From Furcasterigmium furcatum (Eukaryota > Ascomycota > Sordariomycetes > Glomerellales > Plectosphaerellaceae): a stretch of 64,000 nucleotides of DNA. The stretch covers positions 2,794,934 through 2,858,933 of the forward strand of contig BCIA01000001.1 in NCBI GenBank assembly GCA_001599815.1. The letters are read 5' to 3'. A program made the translations under genes and the position numbers. Under the pieces are notes generated by a model. It ran no database searches, was not told the origin of the DNA, and saw only the letters and a program-made list of their open reading frames with translations. Positions 10,427 to 20,329 of the stretch are shown one piece after another. Numbering within the stretch: the first letter of the stretch is position 1; each line of letters opens with the position of its first letter.

Positions 10427-12639
10427 TTACTGGTGCCTGAGTCCGGAATACTCGGCGAGATATCTGCGGCTGTCGGAGAGGATTGCGCGTCTGTGGCGGT
10501 GCCTGGATTGGTCGTGTCGTTTGTCTCGTATTTCCTTCTGGGCGTTCCAATTGCTTTCTTAGACGGTTCGTTCCTCTTCTTTTCATTTCGTTTCTTGATG
10601 ACAGAGGGTCGTATGTATGTGTAAGTTGTTGTCATTCACATCAACGGATATGGTGAATAGGGGTCGGTCATGTTGATATGAAAGCATATGAGCGAGCCGT
10701 CCTCCCCCGTCGACCTTGATATCCGTGACCCGATTCGCCGAGGTACAAATCTTGGCAACACAACTCGGAAGACTTTGAAAAGAGATTTCCCATGTGCGAC
10801 GGCATCCATCCAGCTGGACATGGATCGGATTGTGGCCAAAGCATGTACCTGATGGGGACTCCGTGTGGCGCAGCATTGGTGTCTCCCGTTCGCAGGCGGT
10901 CATCAACAGCAGCCTATTGGACCAGGCACTACCACTGACTCGTTGGAGGAAGCTGAAAGAACTGAACGAGAGGCAAATTCTGTCATCTTGACGACGCGAT
11001 TCAGTCGAGATCCAAGATGGTTGTCAGTCAGTCTGCCACGATTAGCGGTGTCGCAGGTGAGGGCGGTCGTCGTGCGCGCTGAAAGCTGACCGAGGACAGA
11101 ATCCAAGGTATAAGATGGCTGCTGCTTGCCGTGCCGCCTGTCCATGAGGTGAGTCATGTGCTACAGTCAGTCGTCGGGCTCTCTTGGGGGCTCGTCGAGC
11201 CCTTAGGACCGAATCATGGGTGTCGAAATTCGGGGAGCAAGGGGTTGGGCATGGTGGCATCCGGAGCCCAAGATCGGGGCTGATAGGGCAGAGAGAAGGG
11301 TGTTCTTGTGAGGAAAGAGAAAACTACAAGAGCAGAGAGAACAGTTCGAAACAACAGGGTACGAGAGGGTGTCGGGAGAGAGCCGAGATGAAGCTGTCGA
11401 CGAAAATTCTTCTCGGGCAGGTTGATCGATTGATGTCGGTGGGGTACCAAAGTCCTTTCAATGCTCGGGAAGGCACGACGGAGAGCGGTGAAGCAGGCAG
11501 GACCTACCTTGGTTAACGAGTACGTTACTTATTAGGACGGCAGCATTGGTGTCCTCGAATGTTTTATCCAGAACGACGGACGCCGACTCGGAGGCACCCG
11601 GAGTCTCGCGACCCGTATCGTCCGATATTGTGCATCCATGCTGCTATAGCACCTCACGTTGTTGGTTTCTGCAGCCGCCCGCCCGTGCCCGTGCCCCGGG
11701 AGCAAGCATGCTGAAGGCCAGTCATGTTGCGATTCAAATGCCAACTGTTTGCGCAACCTCTTCCCTCGTCTTTCCCGGCATCCCAAGCTGCGACATGCCA
11801 CCCATGGCATACCGCCGCCTGGTCGCTCTTCGGCAAAGGCGGTCACGGCCTGATCCCTGAGCCCCCCGCCTCAAGCCCCTGAGAGTAGTCTCATTCGCTT
11901 ACTCCGGCCCGTGCCGCTCGCCGATGCTGTCGATGTTTGGGCCCATGAGCAAGGGTTCAGAAGAGACCACACCTGATCTCAGGCCCCGGGATTTCGCAAG
12001 CTTTTGCAACTGACAGACACCTGGTCATTGACTGCCGAGAGGTCCCGCCGGAGATCCCACCCGAGAGTCCAGGGTGGTGGAGACCCGCCACCCCGACTTC
12101 CGCCGGCCGACGACATCCACCCGGCCCCCGAATGACTGGGTCACTCGGGGGAGTGGAGAGGAAACGAAGCTTCACGTCGTCACTCCCCTCAGACCCTCAC
12201 GCATATATGATCCTGACTCGGATCCTGTTCATGAGGTAGTTCTTCGCCGTCCTAGGATCTTTGGGGATGTGGCTGATCTCGCCATCCGCCCCTGTTCGGC
12301 GGCCGTTCAATTCCAGCAGTACGCCGTAGCTTCCGGATCTGCACGACTGATCGACCTAACGGCTTCAACATCGCTGATAAGTATGTGTAACGCCGGTATT
12401 CCGTCAGCACTTGCGGTGCGGATATAAGCTGATTGGAGCTCGATGCGAGCGTCGGTGTGGGGGAGAGTCAGCCGTCAGCACACTGCCTCTTAGTGCTTAG
12501 ACTGAAACCTTCTGTTCTGCTGGACCTCAACGGTCGCCCAACTGCTCGGGTAATCGTGTCTCGAGCGACACATAAAGCAGATGATGCTCTCCTCTAGAGA
12601 GTTGTGGCCTGCCAACAGTGCCCTCACGCATCCCTCACA
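10427..12639. other. 2.2-kb stretch with one isolated intron-like signal
   Basis: No complete gene. An intron-like element at 11057-11099 (+) has donor GTGAGG, branch CTGAC and acceptor ACAG. It would join the open frame ending at 11056 to a short reading that stops soon after, so it may be a remnant of another small gene. On the minus strand, 11450 to 11260 looks like a pyrimidine-rich leader but leads to nothing convincing. A 117-codon frame at 12074-12427 (+) has no support. Confidence 0.4.
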
Positions 12640-13457
12640 ATGGCGTCGACCAAGCCCCTCATCGTCGTCGTTCCCGGCGGCTTCCACCGTCCAAGCCACT
12701 ACGTCTCCCTCATTGAGCCCCTCCGCGAAAAGGGGTACGAGGTATTGACACCCTCTCTCACCGTCACGGGAGACGAAAATGTCGACCCCAACGCCACGCA
12801 CTTGACGCGATGCCGCATATATCCTTGAGCAGCTGCAGCCCGTCCTTGATCAAGGCCGCGAGGCCGTCTTCGTAACCCACAGCTACGGCAGTCTTCCCGC
12901 CACTGAGACCATGAAGGACCAAACCGTGCATGACCGGGCCGCCCGAGGCCTCAAGGGCGGCATCTCCGGCTTGGTCTGCATCGCTGGCTTTGCGTTCCCG
13001 GCCAGAGGCAAGAACATCATGGGCGGCGACGACGAGCTTGATATCATGCCGTATCAGACACTCAAGGTGAGTCCGTTCCGAGATGGGTGCCCCCCCGATG
13101 CTTTCGCATCCACACGCTGACTCCCGCCAGGACGGCCTGCTGTCGCTCACTGAAGGCGCGAAGCCCCTCTTCTACAGCGACCTCCCCGCCGAGGTTGCCG
13201 ATAAGACGTTCGCCTCGCTCTGCAAGTTTCAGTCGAGGGCAAGCCTCAGTGCCGTTCCAGAGTTCATCCTCTCGGAAGCAACTCTCCGCAAGACATATGT
13301 GCTCTGCGAACAGGATCAGACGGTTGTCCCTCCTTTCCAGGAGATGATGGTCCAGGTTGGCAAGTTCGACAAGGTTGTCAGGCTGCCGACGGGCCATGCG
13401 CCCTTTTTGACGGTGCCGGAAAAGGTGATCGAGGTCATTGAGGAGACGTGTCGGTGA
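12640..13457 (+). pseudogene. Alpha/beta hydrolase, one frameshift
   Basis: A serine-hydrolase-like gene of about 250 residues of the small AB-hydrolase type: N-terminal VVVPGG strand-turn, nucleophile elbow THSYGS with the presumed catalytic Ser, an acid in EQDQT, and a C-terminal TGHAPF with the presumed catalytic His. A real intron lies at 13067-13130 (64 bp, phase 0, GTGAGT...GCCAG with CTGAC branch). The frame breaks at about 12805: upstream the protein reads in one frame to HL, downstream it resumes one base later as RDAAYILEQLQ. No GT-AG intron can bridge this. The triad is otherwise intact and no other lesion is seen, so this is either a very recent pseudogene or a single-base sequencing error. 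Substrate unknown. Confidence 0.72.
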
Positions 13458-13797
13458 TGTAGGTGCCAAACCACCTCACCACCAATTCAATGCCAGGAGG
13501 ATGGCCCAATGTAGCCACATTTCATTCATTCAGCAGACGCCCCCTTGTGACGCCCTTTTGCATCTTGAGAAACTCATCTGGGGCTATTCATTCAAGAACA
13601 CTGAAGAGGTAATGGATGGGTCACGTGTACTAAATAGCAGTTTACCTAAAGCTTTTATATCGATTCTAAGGAGCGGAATGTCTCCACTACCTAGGTACGC
13701 TACGCAAGAACAGTCTTCCCCGCGGAAAGGAGTTGAGTGTGGCGTCCTCTTTCTCATGCCAGCATCAAAGGTCAGTCTCTTTCTCCCCCGTGGCATC
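13458..13797. other. Convergent 3' spacer
   Basis: Lies between the 3' ends of the hydrolase (+) and the pectate lyase (-). Relatively AT-rich; probably both 3' untranslated regions. Nothing else seen. Confidence 0.5.
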
Positions 13798-14949
13798 TCA
13801 CTGTAGGCACTGAGAGTACCACTCGTTCGAGACCCTGCAGGTTCCCTGAGAGCAGCACCTCGGACCGGTCCAGCCACTACCACCGCACTGACCCCACAAA
13901 GGGGAGCACCCGGCGGCCGTGGTCGTTGCGGGCGGGGGTCGAGTGGTGGTGGTGGGAGGCGTGGGAGGCGTGCCTGAAGACGCCCGGGGCCCGGCGCACC
14001 TCTCGACAAGGGCCGGCACGCCCGAAGCAGCGTCCGCCGAGTACGAGTACGGCAGGTTAAGGGGGCCGGAGGTAGCCCATTCCTGGCCACCGACGTGCCT
14101 GGATCCGAGCCTGCCAACATCCCTCCTGCCGGTTGTGCCGTCATAGACGTTGCCCGGGGCCGCGGCGAAGGCGTACACGTCGTACATGAACTGGTGGGGG
14201 TGATTGACGCCCTTGAAGTAGTTGTTCTCGATGAGGACCGATCCGTAGGAGCCAAAACCGACACAGTACGAGTTGCCCGGCGAGTTAAAGTAGTTGTTAT
14301 AGATGTGGCCGTCGCCATACATGACGCGTGGCATGCGCTGGTCGATGTTCTGCGCCCACCAGTTGTGGTGGTACGTGACACGCAGTTTGCCCTCGTCGTT
14401 GGGGTGATCACCACCTCCGGAGCCGACAAGACTAGCGAACCGATGTGCTAGTGAACTGCTGCTGTACCAGAACTTGCACCACGACACGGTCTGGTAGTCG
14501 GACTCGATGGTGATGTCGAGAAGGCCGTCCGAGGCGTCCCAAACGTTGAGGTGGTCATACCAGATATGGTGCGAGTTACGGCTTGCAATGGTATCGGCCG
14601 CGGCGCCGCCCCGAATATTGAGGTTCTTGATGATAATGTTTTTGACGCCGTTCATGTTGAACCCTCCGATGATGGTGGCCGATGCATCTTGGCCTCTGAT
14701 TGTCTTGTCACTCGCCACATTAATAGCGCCGTTGGTGTTGATGGTGCCGCTGACGATGATGACGCGGGGCCCTGAGGCCCCGGCAGCCGACCTCAAGTCG
14801 TTGACATTGGTGACAGTAATGGGAGAGGCACTCCCACCACCGGTTGTGCCACCTGCTGCGCTGGCATATCCGTTGACACCGGGATCAGGGCAGCTTTGTG
14901 CGATGGCCAGGCCCAGAAGGGAGCAGACGAAGAGAAGGCCGGCTTTCAT
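13798..14949 (-). CDS. Secreted pectate lyase (PL1) with cellulose-binding module
   Basis: A 383-residue intronless gene. Residues 1-17 are a signal peptide (MKAGLLFVCSLLGLAIA). Residues ~18-310 are a parallel beta-helix of polysaccharide lyase family 1: the strand repeats IIIKNLNIRGG and VLIENNYFKG, the Ca-binding region WDASDGLLDI, and the conserved IDQRMPRVMYGDG with the catalytic Arg. PL1 enzymes cleave de-esterified pectin by Ca-dependent beta-elimination outside the cell. A Pro/Thr-rich linker (~320-345) leads to a C-terminal fungal CBM1 with GQCGG, GWTGPRCC and NEWYSQC, which binds crystalline cellulose. The combination indicates plant cell-wall attack. It stands alone in the gene-poor half and is intact. 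Its promoter has a TATA box 93 bp before the ATG. Confidence 0.93.
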   Translation of the reverse strand: MKAGLLFVCSLLGLAIAQSCPDPGVNGYASAAGGTTGGGSASPITVTNVNDLRSAAGASGPRVIIVSGTINTNGAINVASDKTIRGQDASATIIGGFNMNGVKNIIIKNLNIRGGAAADTIASRNSHHIWYDHLNVWDASDGLLDITIESDYQTVSWCKFWYSSSSLAHRFASLVGSGGGDHPNDEGKLRVTYHHNWWAQNIDQRMPRVMYGDGHIYNNYFNSPGNSYCVGFGSYGSVLIENNYFKGVNHPHQFMYDVYAFAAAPGNVYDGTTGRRDVGRLGSRHVGGQEWATSGPLNLPYSYSADAASGVPALVERCAGPRASSGTPPTPPTTTTRPPPATTTAAGCSPLWGQCGGSGWTGPRCCSQGTCRVSNEWYSQCLQ

Positions 14950-15041
14950 GGCGGCTTTGTGGGTTGGATTTGGCTCAGCAAGAATGGAATGGCCGTGACT
15001 GTTGAAGGCCGGACTTGCTGAGCCCCAGGATGCTATCGGTT

Positions 15042-15049
15042 CCTTTATA
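15042..15049 (-). promoter_or_regulatory. TATA box of the pectate lyase gene
   Basis: TATAAAGG on the minus strand, 93 bp upstream of the pectate lyase ATG. Position and sequence fit an inducible fungal promoter. Confidence 0.55.
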
Positions 15050-17327
15050 GAAGTCTGTCACTATCACGTACCTAGAGTAAGTGGCTTCTCAGAGTACATT
15101 CTGCCCCTCCAAGCCCGAGCCCTCCAGTTAACGCTCGGCAAACCTGATGGGTACGGGGAGGGCGCCTCCGGCCTTGCGGAACAGGCATTCTACTCGTAGT
15201 AGTCAGAAGTAAGTAGGTAGTATTCCTCGTCGGCCATGGCAGCCCGGGAAAATTTCAACGGCAGCAGTGAACAAGTATGCCCCGGCATGTTGCATCCAAT
15301 CTGGAGAGCCCGGGCCGAGAATGGTCCGCCACCTGACAGAATTCACAGCATCAACATATACCAAAGTACCCTGACATCTCGGAATTCGGAATATGGGCTG
15401 TTAATTGAGTTGCATCCGAACCGGGGCAATTCCAACCATGGCACCGGCCCTGAAAGCTCGATTGGGAGCACGGCTGGTTCCAGATCTATCAAATCCCGGA
15501 TAACCGAACCCTCGCTTCCGGCGATTTGCCTCAATGGAGATTTCCCCGCGTCCAGACGGATCGATCTCCCCCTCATCAGACAGGCAGACCAGCGGGTGGC
15601 CAAACGCTATCCCGGCGTCAGGTAGTTAAAGGCCCCCCATGCCGACTCCGTCAACATCGATGGCACTAACTCGGCGACGTTACATCGGAGTGATTTCGCC
15701 GGTCAGGAAGCGGAGGGCGCAGCGAAGTGAGCAGGATGCCATCTCCGAGGAGCCTACCTTGAGACACGCGAGACTGTTCCTTCATCTTATTTGGGGTAGT
15801 GTATTATAGGTATCAGTTTCCCTTTCATCAAGGTTAGCCTTCTCCTATGGGACATGGAGTCACTCTATCTACAATCTACTTTCTTCATTAGATCCCGAGG
15901 TATGGCCGGCTCCTGAACTCGAGCATACGCTCCATGGTTGGGTTAGTCTGCTTAAGCTGGACACTCTTTAAGTCCGGCATGTCTTCATAAAACAAACATA
16001 GGATGTAGAGCCATCGAATTTGGAATGGGGACGTAGTGAATACAGTGGAAGGCAGGAAGGACTAAGTAAGGACTCAGGGTAGGTATTAGGAGACCGCAAT
16101 GACAAGAACCAGATAGCCATAGCGCCCTAATCAAGGAGCTCTTTTGGGTCATCAAGTCAAGGCTCCACAGAAAATGCGTTTCTTTGATCAGTGAAGATGT
16201 GGTGGGCAGTCTGCCTGATCGTCGGGCAGGGTCGAGCCGATCAGGCCTCTCAGGAGTCTTGATCAGTCACTCGGTTTGTTGTTCAGCTAAGAGACAGCAA
16301 GCTGAAGATCTCCAGGCAAGTCCAGCTGGATAAATATGTTTCCTTCTCTCTGAATACAGGGGAAAGCTGGCTTGGCCGGCAATAACTGTGGCAAGCAGCG
16401 GTATCGGATGTTAGAAAAGGTGGGAACTGTGGCGCAGAGGACGTGGGGGTTCCCCTGCTTGATCATATAGGTGGCCCGGGCTCCTTGTATGGCCGACGCT
16501 ATCCGTTTACGCTAGATGCAGCTGTAGCTGGTATTGCTGCTGCTGGATATCTATCGACCTCTTCACTCTGCTGGTAAACGCGGGTCCCGGGACATCGTGT
16601 CGTGGTGCCACTCTGGTCTGGTTTAGTGGTCGTGATTCGTGATTGTATCTTGGGCCCGGCTCTGACTGAGGTGCGGAAATTGAAGGGCGAGGAGCCATGA
16701 TTCCTAAACGGAATACCCAGAAAGGAGCGCAAACAACCAGGAACCCTACTTACCTTGGTCGTGTTCCATGAAGCAAGTCGGCTCGGCCGTCGTCATCCCT
16801 CCACCTCCCCCCAATGCTACGCGGGAGACTGCGACGGTCGCGTCCCCATCCTCGCAGCATAGCATGCCTGTTCGGTGGCCTTCTCGGCAGGTGGTATTGC
16901 GGCCTAACCCCCTGTTGTACTCCGCCTCGACCCCAAAGGAGTCTTGCATTCGCTTAGTGGCCAGATGACAGCAGGCTAGCACCATAGTCCCAGTCCTCCC
17001 CCTGTAGTCACTGGAGATCTGAAATAAGCCAGCCCTACGTGTGGAGAGGACGAATGACAGCGGCAGGGTCTTCAATCGTCCCTGGCCTGGTTCGTATAGT
17101 GCACGGCCGCCAGTGCCGCGCGCTGGAGCACACGCGCTAGACGCGTTCCGACGACGACGATTGATTCACCGCCCGGGGTGCTGCGCCGATGTTGTGTGTT
17201 GATTCGGCCCAGCCCGCGAGGCAGGCTTTCATGCCTACGGGCGATGATGGGAGAACTGACTGGCCGATGCAGTGAGCGGATGACATCGCTTGCCGTCCGC
17301 AAAGAACCCGCGTGGTTGCTTGTTGAT

Positions 17328-17350
17328 GTTGTTGTTGTTGTTGTTGTTGT
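17328..17350 (+). repeat. (GTT)n microsatellite
   Basis: Seven GTT units plus a partial unit, preceded by an imperfect TTG-rich stretch. On the minus strand it reads as ACA/CAA repeats and gives poly-Thr or poly-Gln in open frames there. Confidence 0.9.
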
Positions 17351-18272
17351 CGGACAGACAGGAAGCTGGGAAGCCATGCACAGTGAATGCCTCGGGACGG
17401 CCCTGATCAAGCGGGCAGAACAGCGCGACGCAACGAGCATGCTCGAAGCCGTCGGTATTGCCAGTCCAAAGGTGTATCGTGGCTGGAACGAATCTTCTCG
17501 TGGTTTCGGAGCTACAGGGCAGATCTGGCTGGGTGCGTCTAGGTCCTGTCAGAGAGATAAAACAAGGCTCGCGAATGTTTGTCAGGGCCTAGACACTCAC
17601 CTCCGAGGCCTCAATGCCCAGACCTGAACACGAAGAGATGATGCAAGTAGTATGATAGAAGAATGTACATGGAAAGTGATCGAGGGAAGTTCGAGGTCTC
17701 GAGGGACAGAAGGCGGTGGTCCAAGCTGGGTATAGGGGTCGGACGGGTCGCCTCGGGCCGCGTTGTCGGCCAGTGTTGCCTGGGCTTACCCCTGAATACC
17801 TTAGTAGTCACCTGCGCCCTCGACAACCAGCTACAGACACTAATGAGCCACGGATGGGATCAGACCAAAGCTGCGCCCGCCCAGCGCAGAGGCCGCCGCC
17901 GCTGGATCCGAACCCGTTGCCCAGGATAGCGAGATGAAATGGCCCTCAAAATCCGAACTTGGACGTCGGTGAGTGGACGGTTTGCTCTGGAGTCCCAGTG
18001 CGAGGGTGCCACCCATAATCTAACTTGGAATTCTTCCCAGAACATCGGGATCTCAACAGAACATTCCAGCATCACAGAACAAAACAAGTCACTTCAGTCA
18101 CCGTTTGGGAAACATCGTAGCCGTTGAAGACAAAACTCCCCATCAAGGACCTCTCACAAGCCGACCGCTCTTCCCAGCCTCGAACAAAGCTTCGAAAACA
18201 ACAACCGTCAAATGTTCCCAAACGGAGAAACAAAGTCACGAATACCCGGCCGTGATGGCACGAGGATCTTGC

Positions 18273-18298
18273 CGTGTGTGTGCGCGCGTGCGCGTGTG
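18273..18298. repeat. Alternating pyrimidine-purine tract (TG/CG)
   Basis: Twenty-six bases of strict pyrimidine-purine alternation, with TG runs flanking a CG-rich core. Such tracts can adopt Z-DNA; this is a property of the base pattern, not evidence of function. Confidence 0.8.
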
Positions 18299-18644
18299 GA
18301 TCTTGGGCAAGGAGACCTTTCAGCCTCAGCATTCCCCTCAAACAAGACACTAGCATGCCCAGTATTGGAGGCATTCGAGCCTCACTAGCTCACTTCATGT
18401 CTCATAGCCGGTACCTGTCCGAGTCTCCGAAAGGCCAGCTGTGCCCGTCTTGCAGAAAGGGGGGCAGTCAGGGTGTGGTGTGCAATAACAAAGCTACCGG
18501 TTGAAATTCATGATCACCATGCCCCGTCTCTTCACTTTCCGTGACTCACAGATATCTTGCTGCGTCCAGCTTCCCTGTCGAACTCGCAGCCCAGCTGGCC
18601 GGCATGTCGACGCCGGCAGGCAAGCCAGAGATGAAGTCCGGGCG

Positions 18645-18772
18645 CCGCTCGAGTAGGGTGCCGCTCGAGTAGGGTGCCGCTCGAGTAGGGTGCCGCTCGA
18701 GTAGGGTGCCGCTCGAGTAGGGTGCCGCTCGAGTAGGGTGCCGCCCGAGTAAGCTGCCGCTTGAGCAGGGGG
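18645..18772. repeat. 16-bp minisatellite, eight units
   Basis: Six identical copies of CCGCTCGAGTAGGGTG in direct tandem (18645-18740), then two diverged copies (18741-18756 and 18757-18772). Each perfect unit contains the palindrome CTCGAG. The period is not a multiple of three, so on the minus strand all three frames stay open through it and give two overlapping artificial-looking ORFs with a repeating Ser-Ser-Gly-Thr-Leu-Leu-Glu-Arg pattern. Perfect identity of the six left units implies recent amplification. Confidence 0.95.
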
Positions 18773-19804
18773 TTGTCGTGTGGCGGGAATGTTGTTCCCA
18801 GCCAGGGAGAGCCGTTGCTAAATAAGGTCCCGTGCTTGCAGGTACCGGGCGTCCTTCGTGGGGACCGAAGGGCGCCAGGAGGTTGGCCCTGACAGATTCC
18901 ACCGCGGATGTCATTGCAACCAGGTCTGTCTTTGTTCCACTCCCGAGTCGCTGGCCCTGTCTGGTGGAGGAGGGGTCGGACAAAGGCCAACATAACATCC
19001 ATAGTCCGAGCCAAGGGCGGATGCAGCGCTAACGTCCCCGGTGTGATGATGCCGGTCGGTCCAGGGCCATCTTGGGATCCTCGCGTCCTTGGGCGGAGAT
19101 GATCGGCCTTGTGAGCAGACACGACAGGGGAGTGCTTGCGGCGTCCCGCACGTACCAGACCGGGTCCCTTGGTTCCAGGTACCCTCTGCTGCGCCGTTGC
19201 GCGTCTAGCTCCTCCAGAGCGCGTGGAGTGATGAAGGGCTTATTGTGGACACTCCCCCCCTTTTCATCTCTCGCTCGACCATCATCTTGCTTGGGGGTCA
19301 GACTTGACAAGGAGGATGGCCACGTCGGTAGGCATTGGAGATTCGTCCCGGCTCGCTGCCGGCATTAGGGTACGACGCTACAACAGGACATCATCAAAAT
19401 AGTGACTGGCGGTGAACTTGTTTAGGGCGTATCGTACGGGGGTCCCCTGCTCGGTGTTCCCAGAAAGAAGAGGTTGATGGCAATGGACTGGGCGGACATG
19501 GTTCATGGGTGAGTTGTCAGTCTCTCAACATCTGCAAAACGGACAGCTCCCGCTTCTATGGCTCTGTCACAATTCTGATGGAGTCGTCTCTTTTCTTCTT
19601 CGACGGTTTGGTCAAGTTCGTTCATACATATATGATGGCTCTCGTCCCCTTCGACGCCGGTCTCCTGTCCGAGGAGCAAGATAGCTGCTACGCACGAAGA
19701 GCTCACTCACTCACCCATCTCCACTCTAAACCGACGTCTACTTTCGTGGTGTGCCATTACTATTCAACTGCCACCCCCGGCTTTCTCTACTTTCTTCCTC
19801 TAGC

Positions 19805-20329
19805 ATGGGCCCAGAAGGAGACCAGCATTCGGCCCCTGCCCCAACAGGCACGTCTAGCGATGAAGGATCTATCACCTCCGCTGCCTCCCAGGGCAGCGGT
19901 CATTCTCCACGTGGCTCTGTTGACACCTCCATCAGGTAAGACCCCGGCCCTGCCGTTGGTCCCGCAGAAAGGCCAGATAAGGGGTCAGCATCGTTAACCT
20001 GAACACCTAGCAGCAGCCCCGGGGGCTCTGTCTTCACTGGAGAGACTGGTGGTGCCGCTAACCCCGCGCCCCTGACCCAGGCCGCCATCGGGGAGTGGTT
20101 GGAACATGTGTACTCTCCTTCCCCTAACCCCAACACAACTCGGTCGGCATCGGAGTCTACCCAGAGAATGCTTGTCCACGAGCGCCAGCTTTTACAAGAC
20201 CCCATGCCTCAGCACGCGCCATCCCATCTTGAAACGGCGCCGGGTATACAACAGGCGGACGCCATAACAAACGACTTGAAAGACGACGAGAATCATTCCA
20301 ACGAGCACGGTGGACCGTCTTCCCGATGA
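19805..20329 (+). CDS. Small disordered protein, dispersed family member D
   Basis: Two exons, 19805-19935 and 20011-20329, predict 149 residues. The 75-bp intron has donor GTAAGA, a TTAAC branch and acceptor CTAG, phase 2 (AG|C, Ser). Exon 1 is 43 codons, very rich in Ser/Gly, with SSDEGSITS and GSVDTS; both resemble the end of exon 1 in the 9708 gene. Exon 2 begins Ser/Gly-rich, has a short less-biased part (residues ~60-75, IGEWLEHVYSP), and ends in an Asp/Glu/Asn-rich tail GGPSSR. No known domain, signal peptide or membrane helix. It is the smallest of the four family members and lacks the 15-nt last exon seen at 9708 and 23405. Function unknown. Confidence 0.6.

Larger units (their letters stand above)
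14950..19804. other. 4.9-kb intergenic stretch, repeats but no firm gene
   Basis: The first few hundred bases are the pectate lyase promoter. A 129-codon frame at 15236-15625 (+) has a Ser/Gly-rich run resembling that before the first intron of the 9708 gene, but no clear splice sites. From 15626 to 16498 there is nothing open and the sequence is comparatively AT-rich. A 122-codon frame at 17072-17440 (-) includes the translated GTT repeat as a Thr run and has acceptable codon use but no other support. Simple repeats, a (TG/CG) tract and a minisatellite are listed separately. The last 150 bases are the leader of the 19805 gene. Confidence 0.45.

Noticed and set aside
18532..19122. 196- and 150-codon minus ORFs with repeating peptides
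   Set aside because: Produced by the 16-bp minisatellite, whose period keeps all frames open; no independent evidence of coding.
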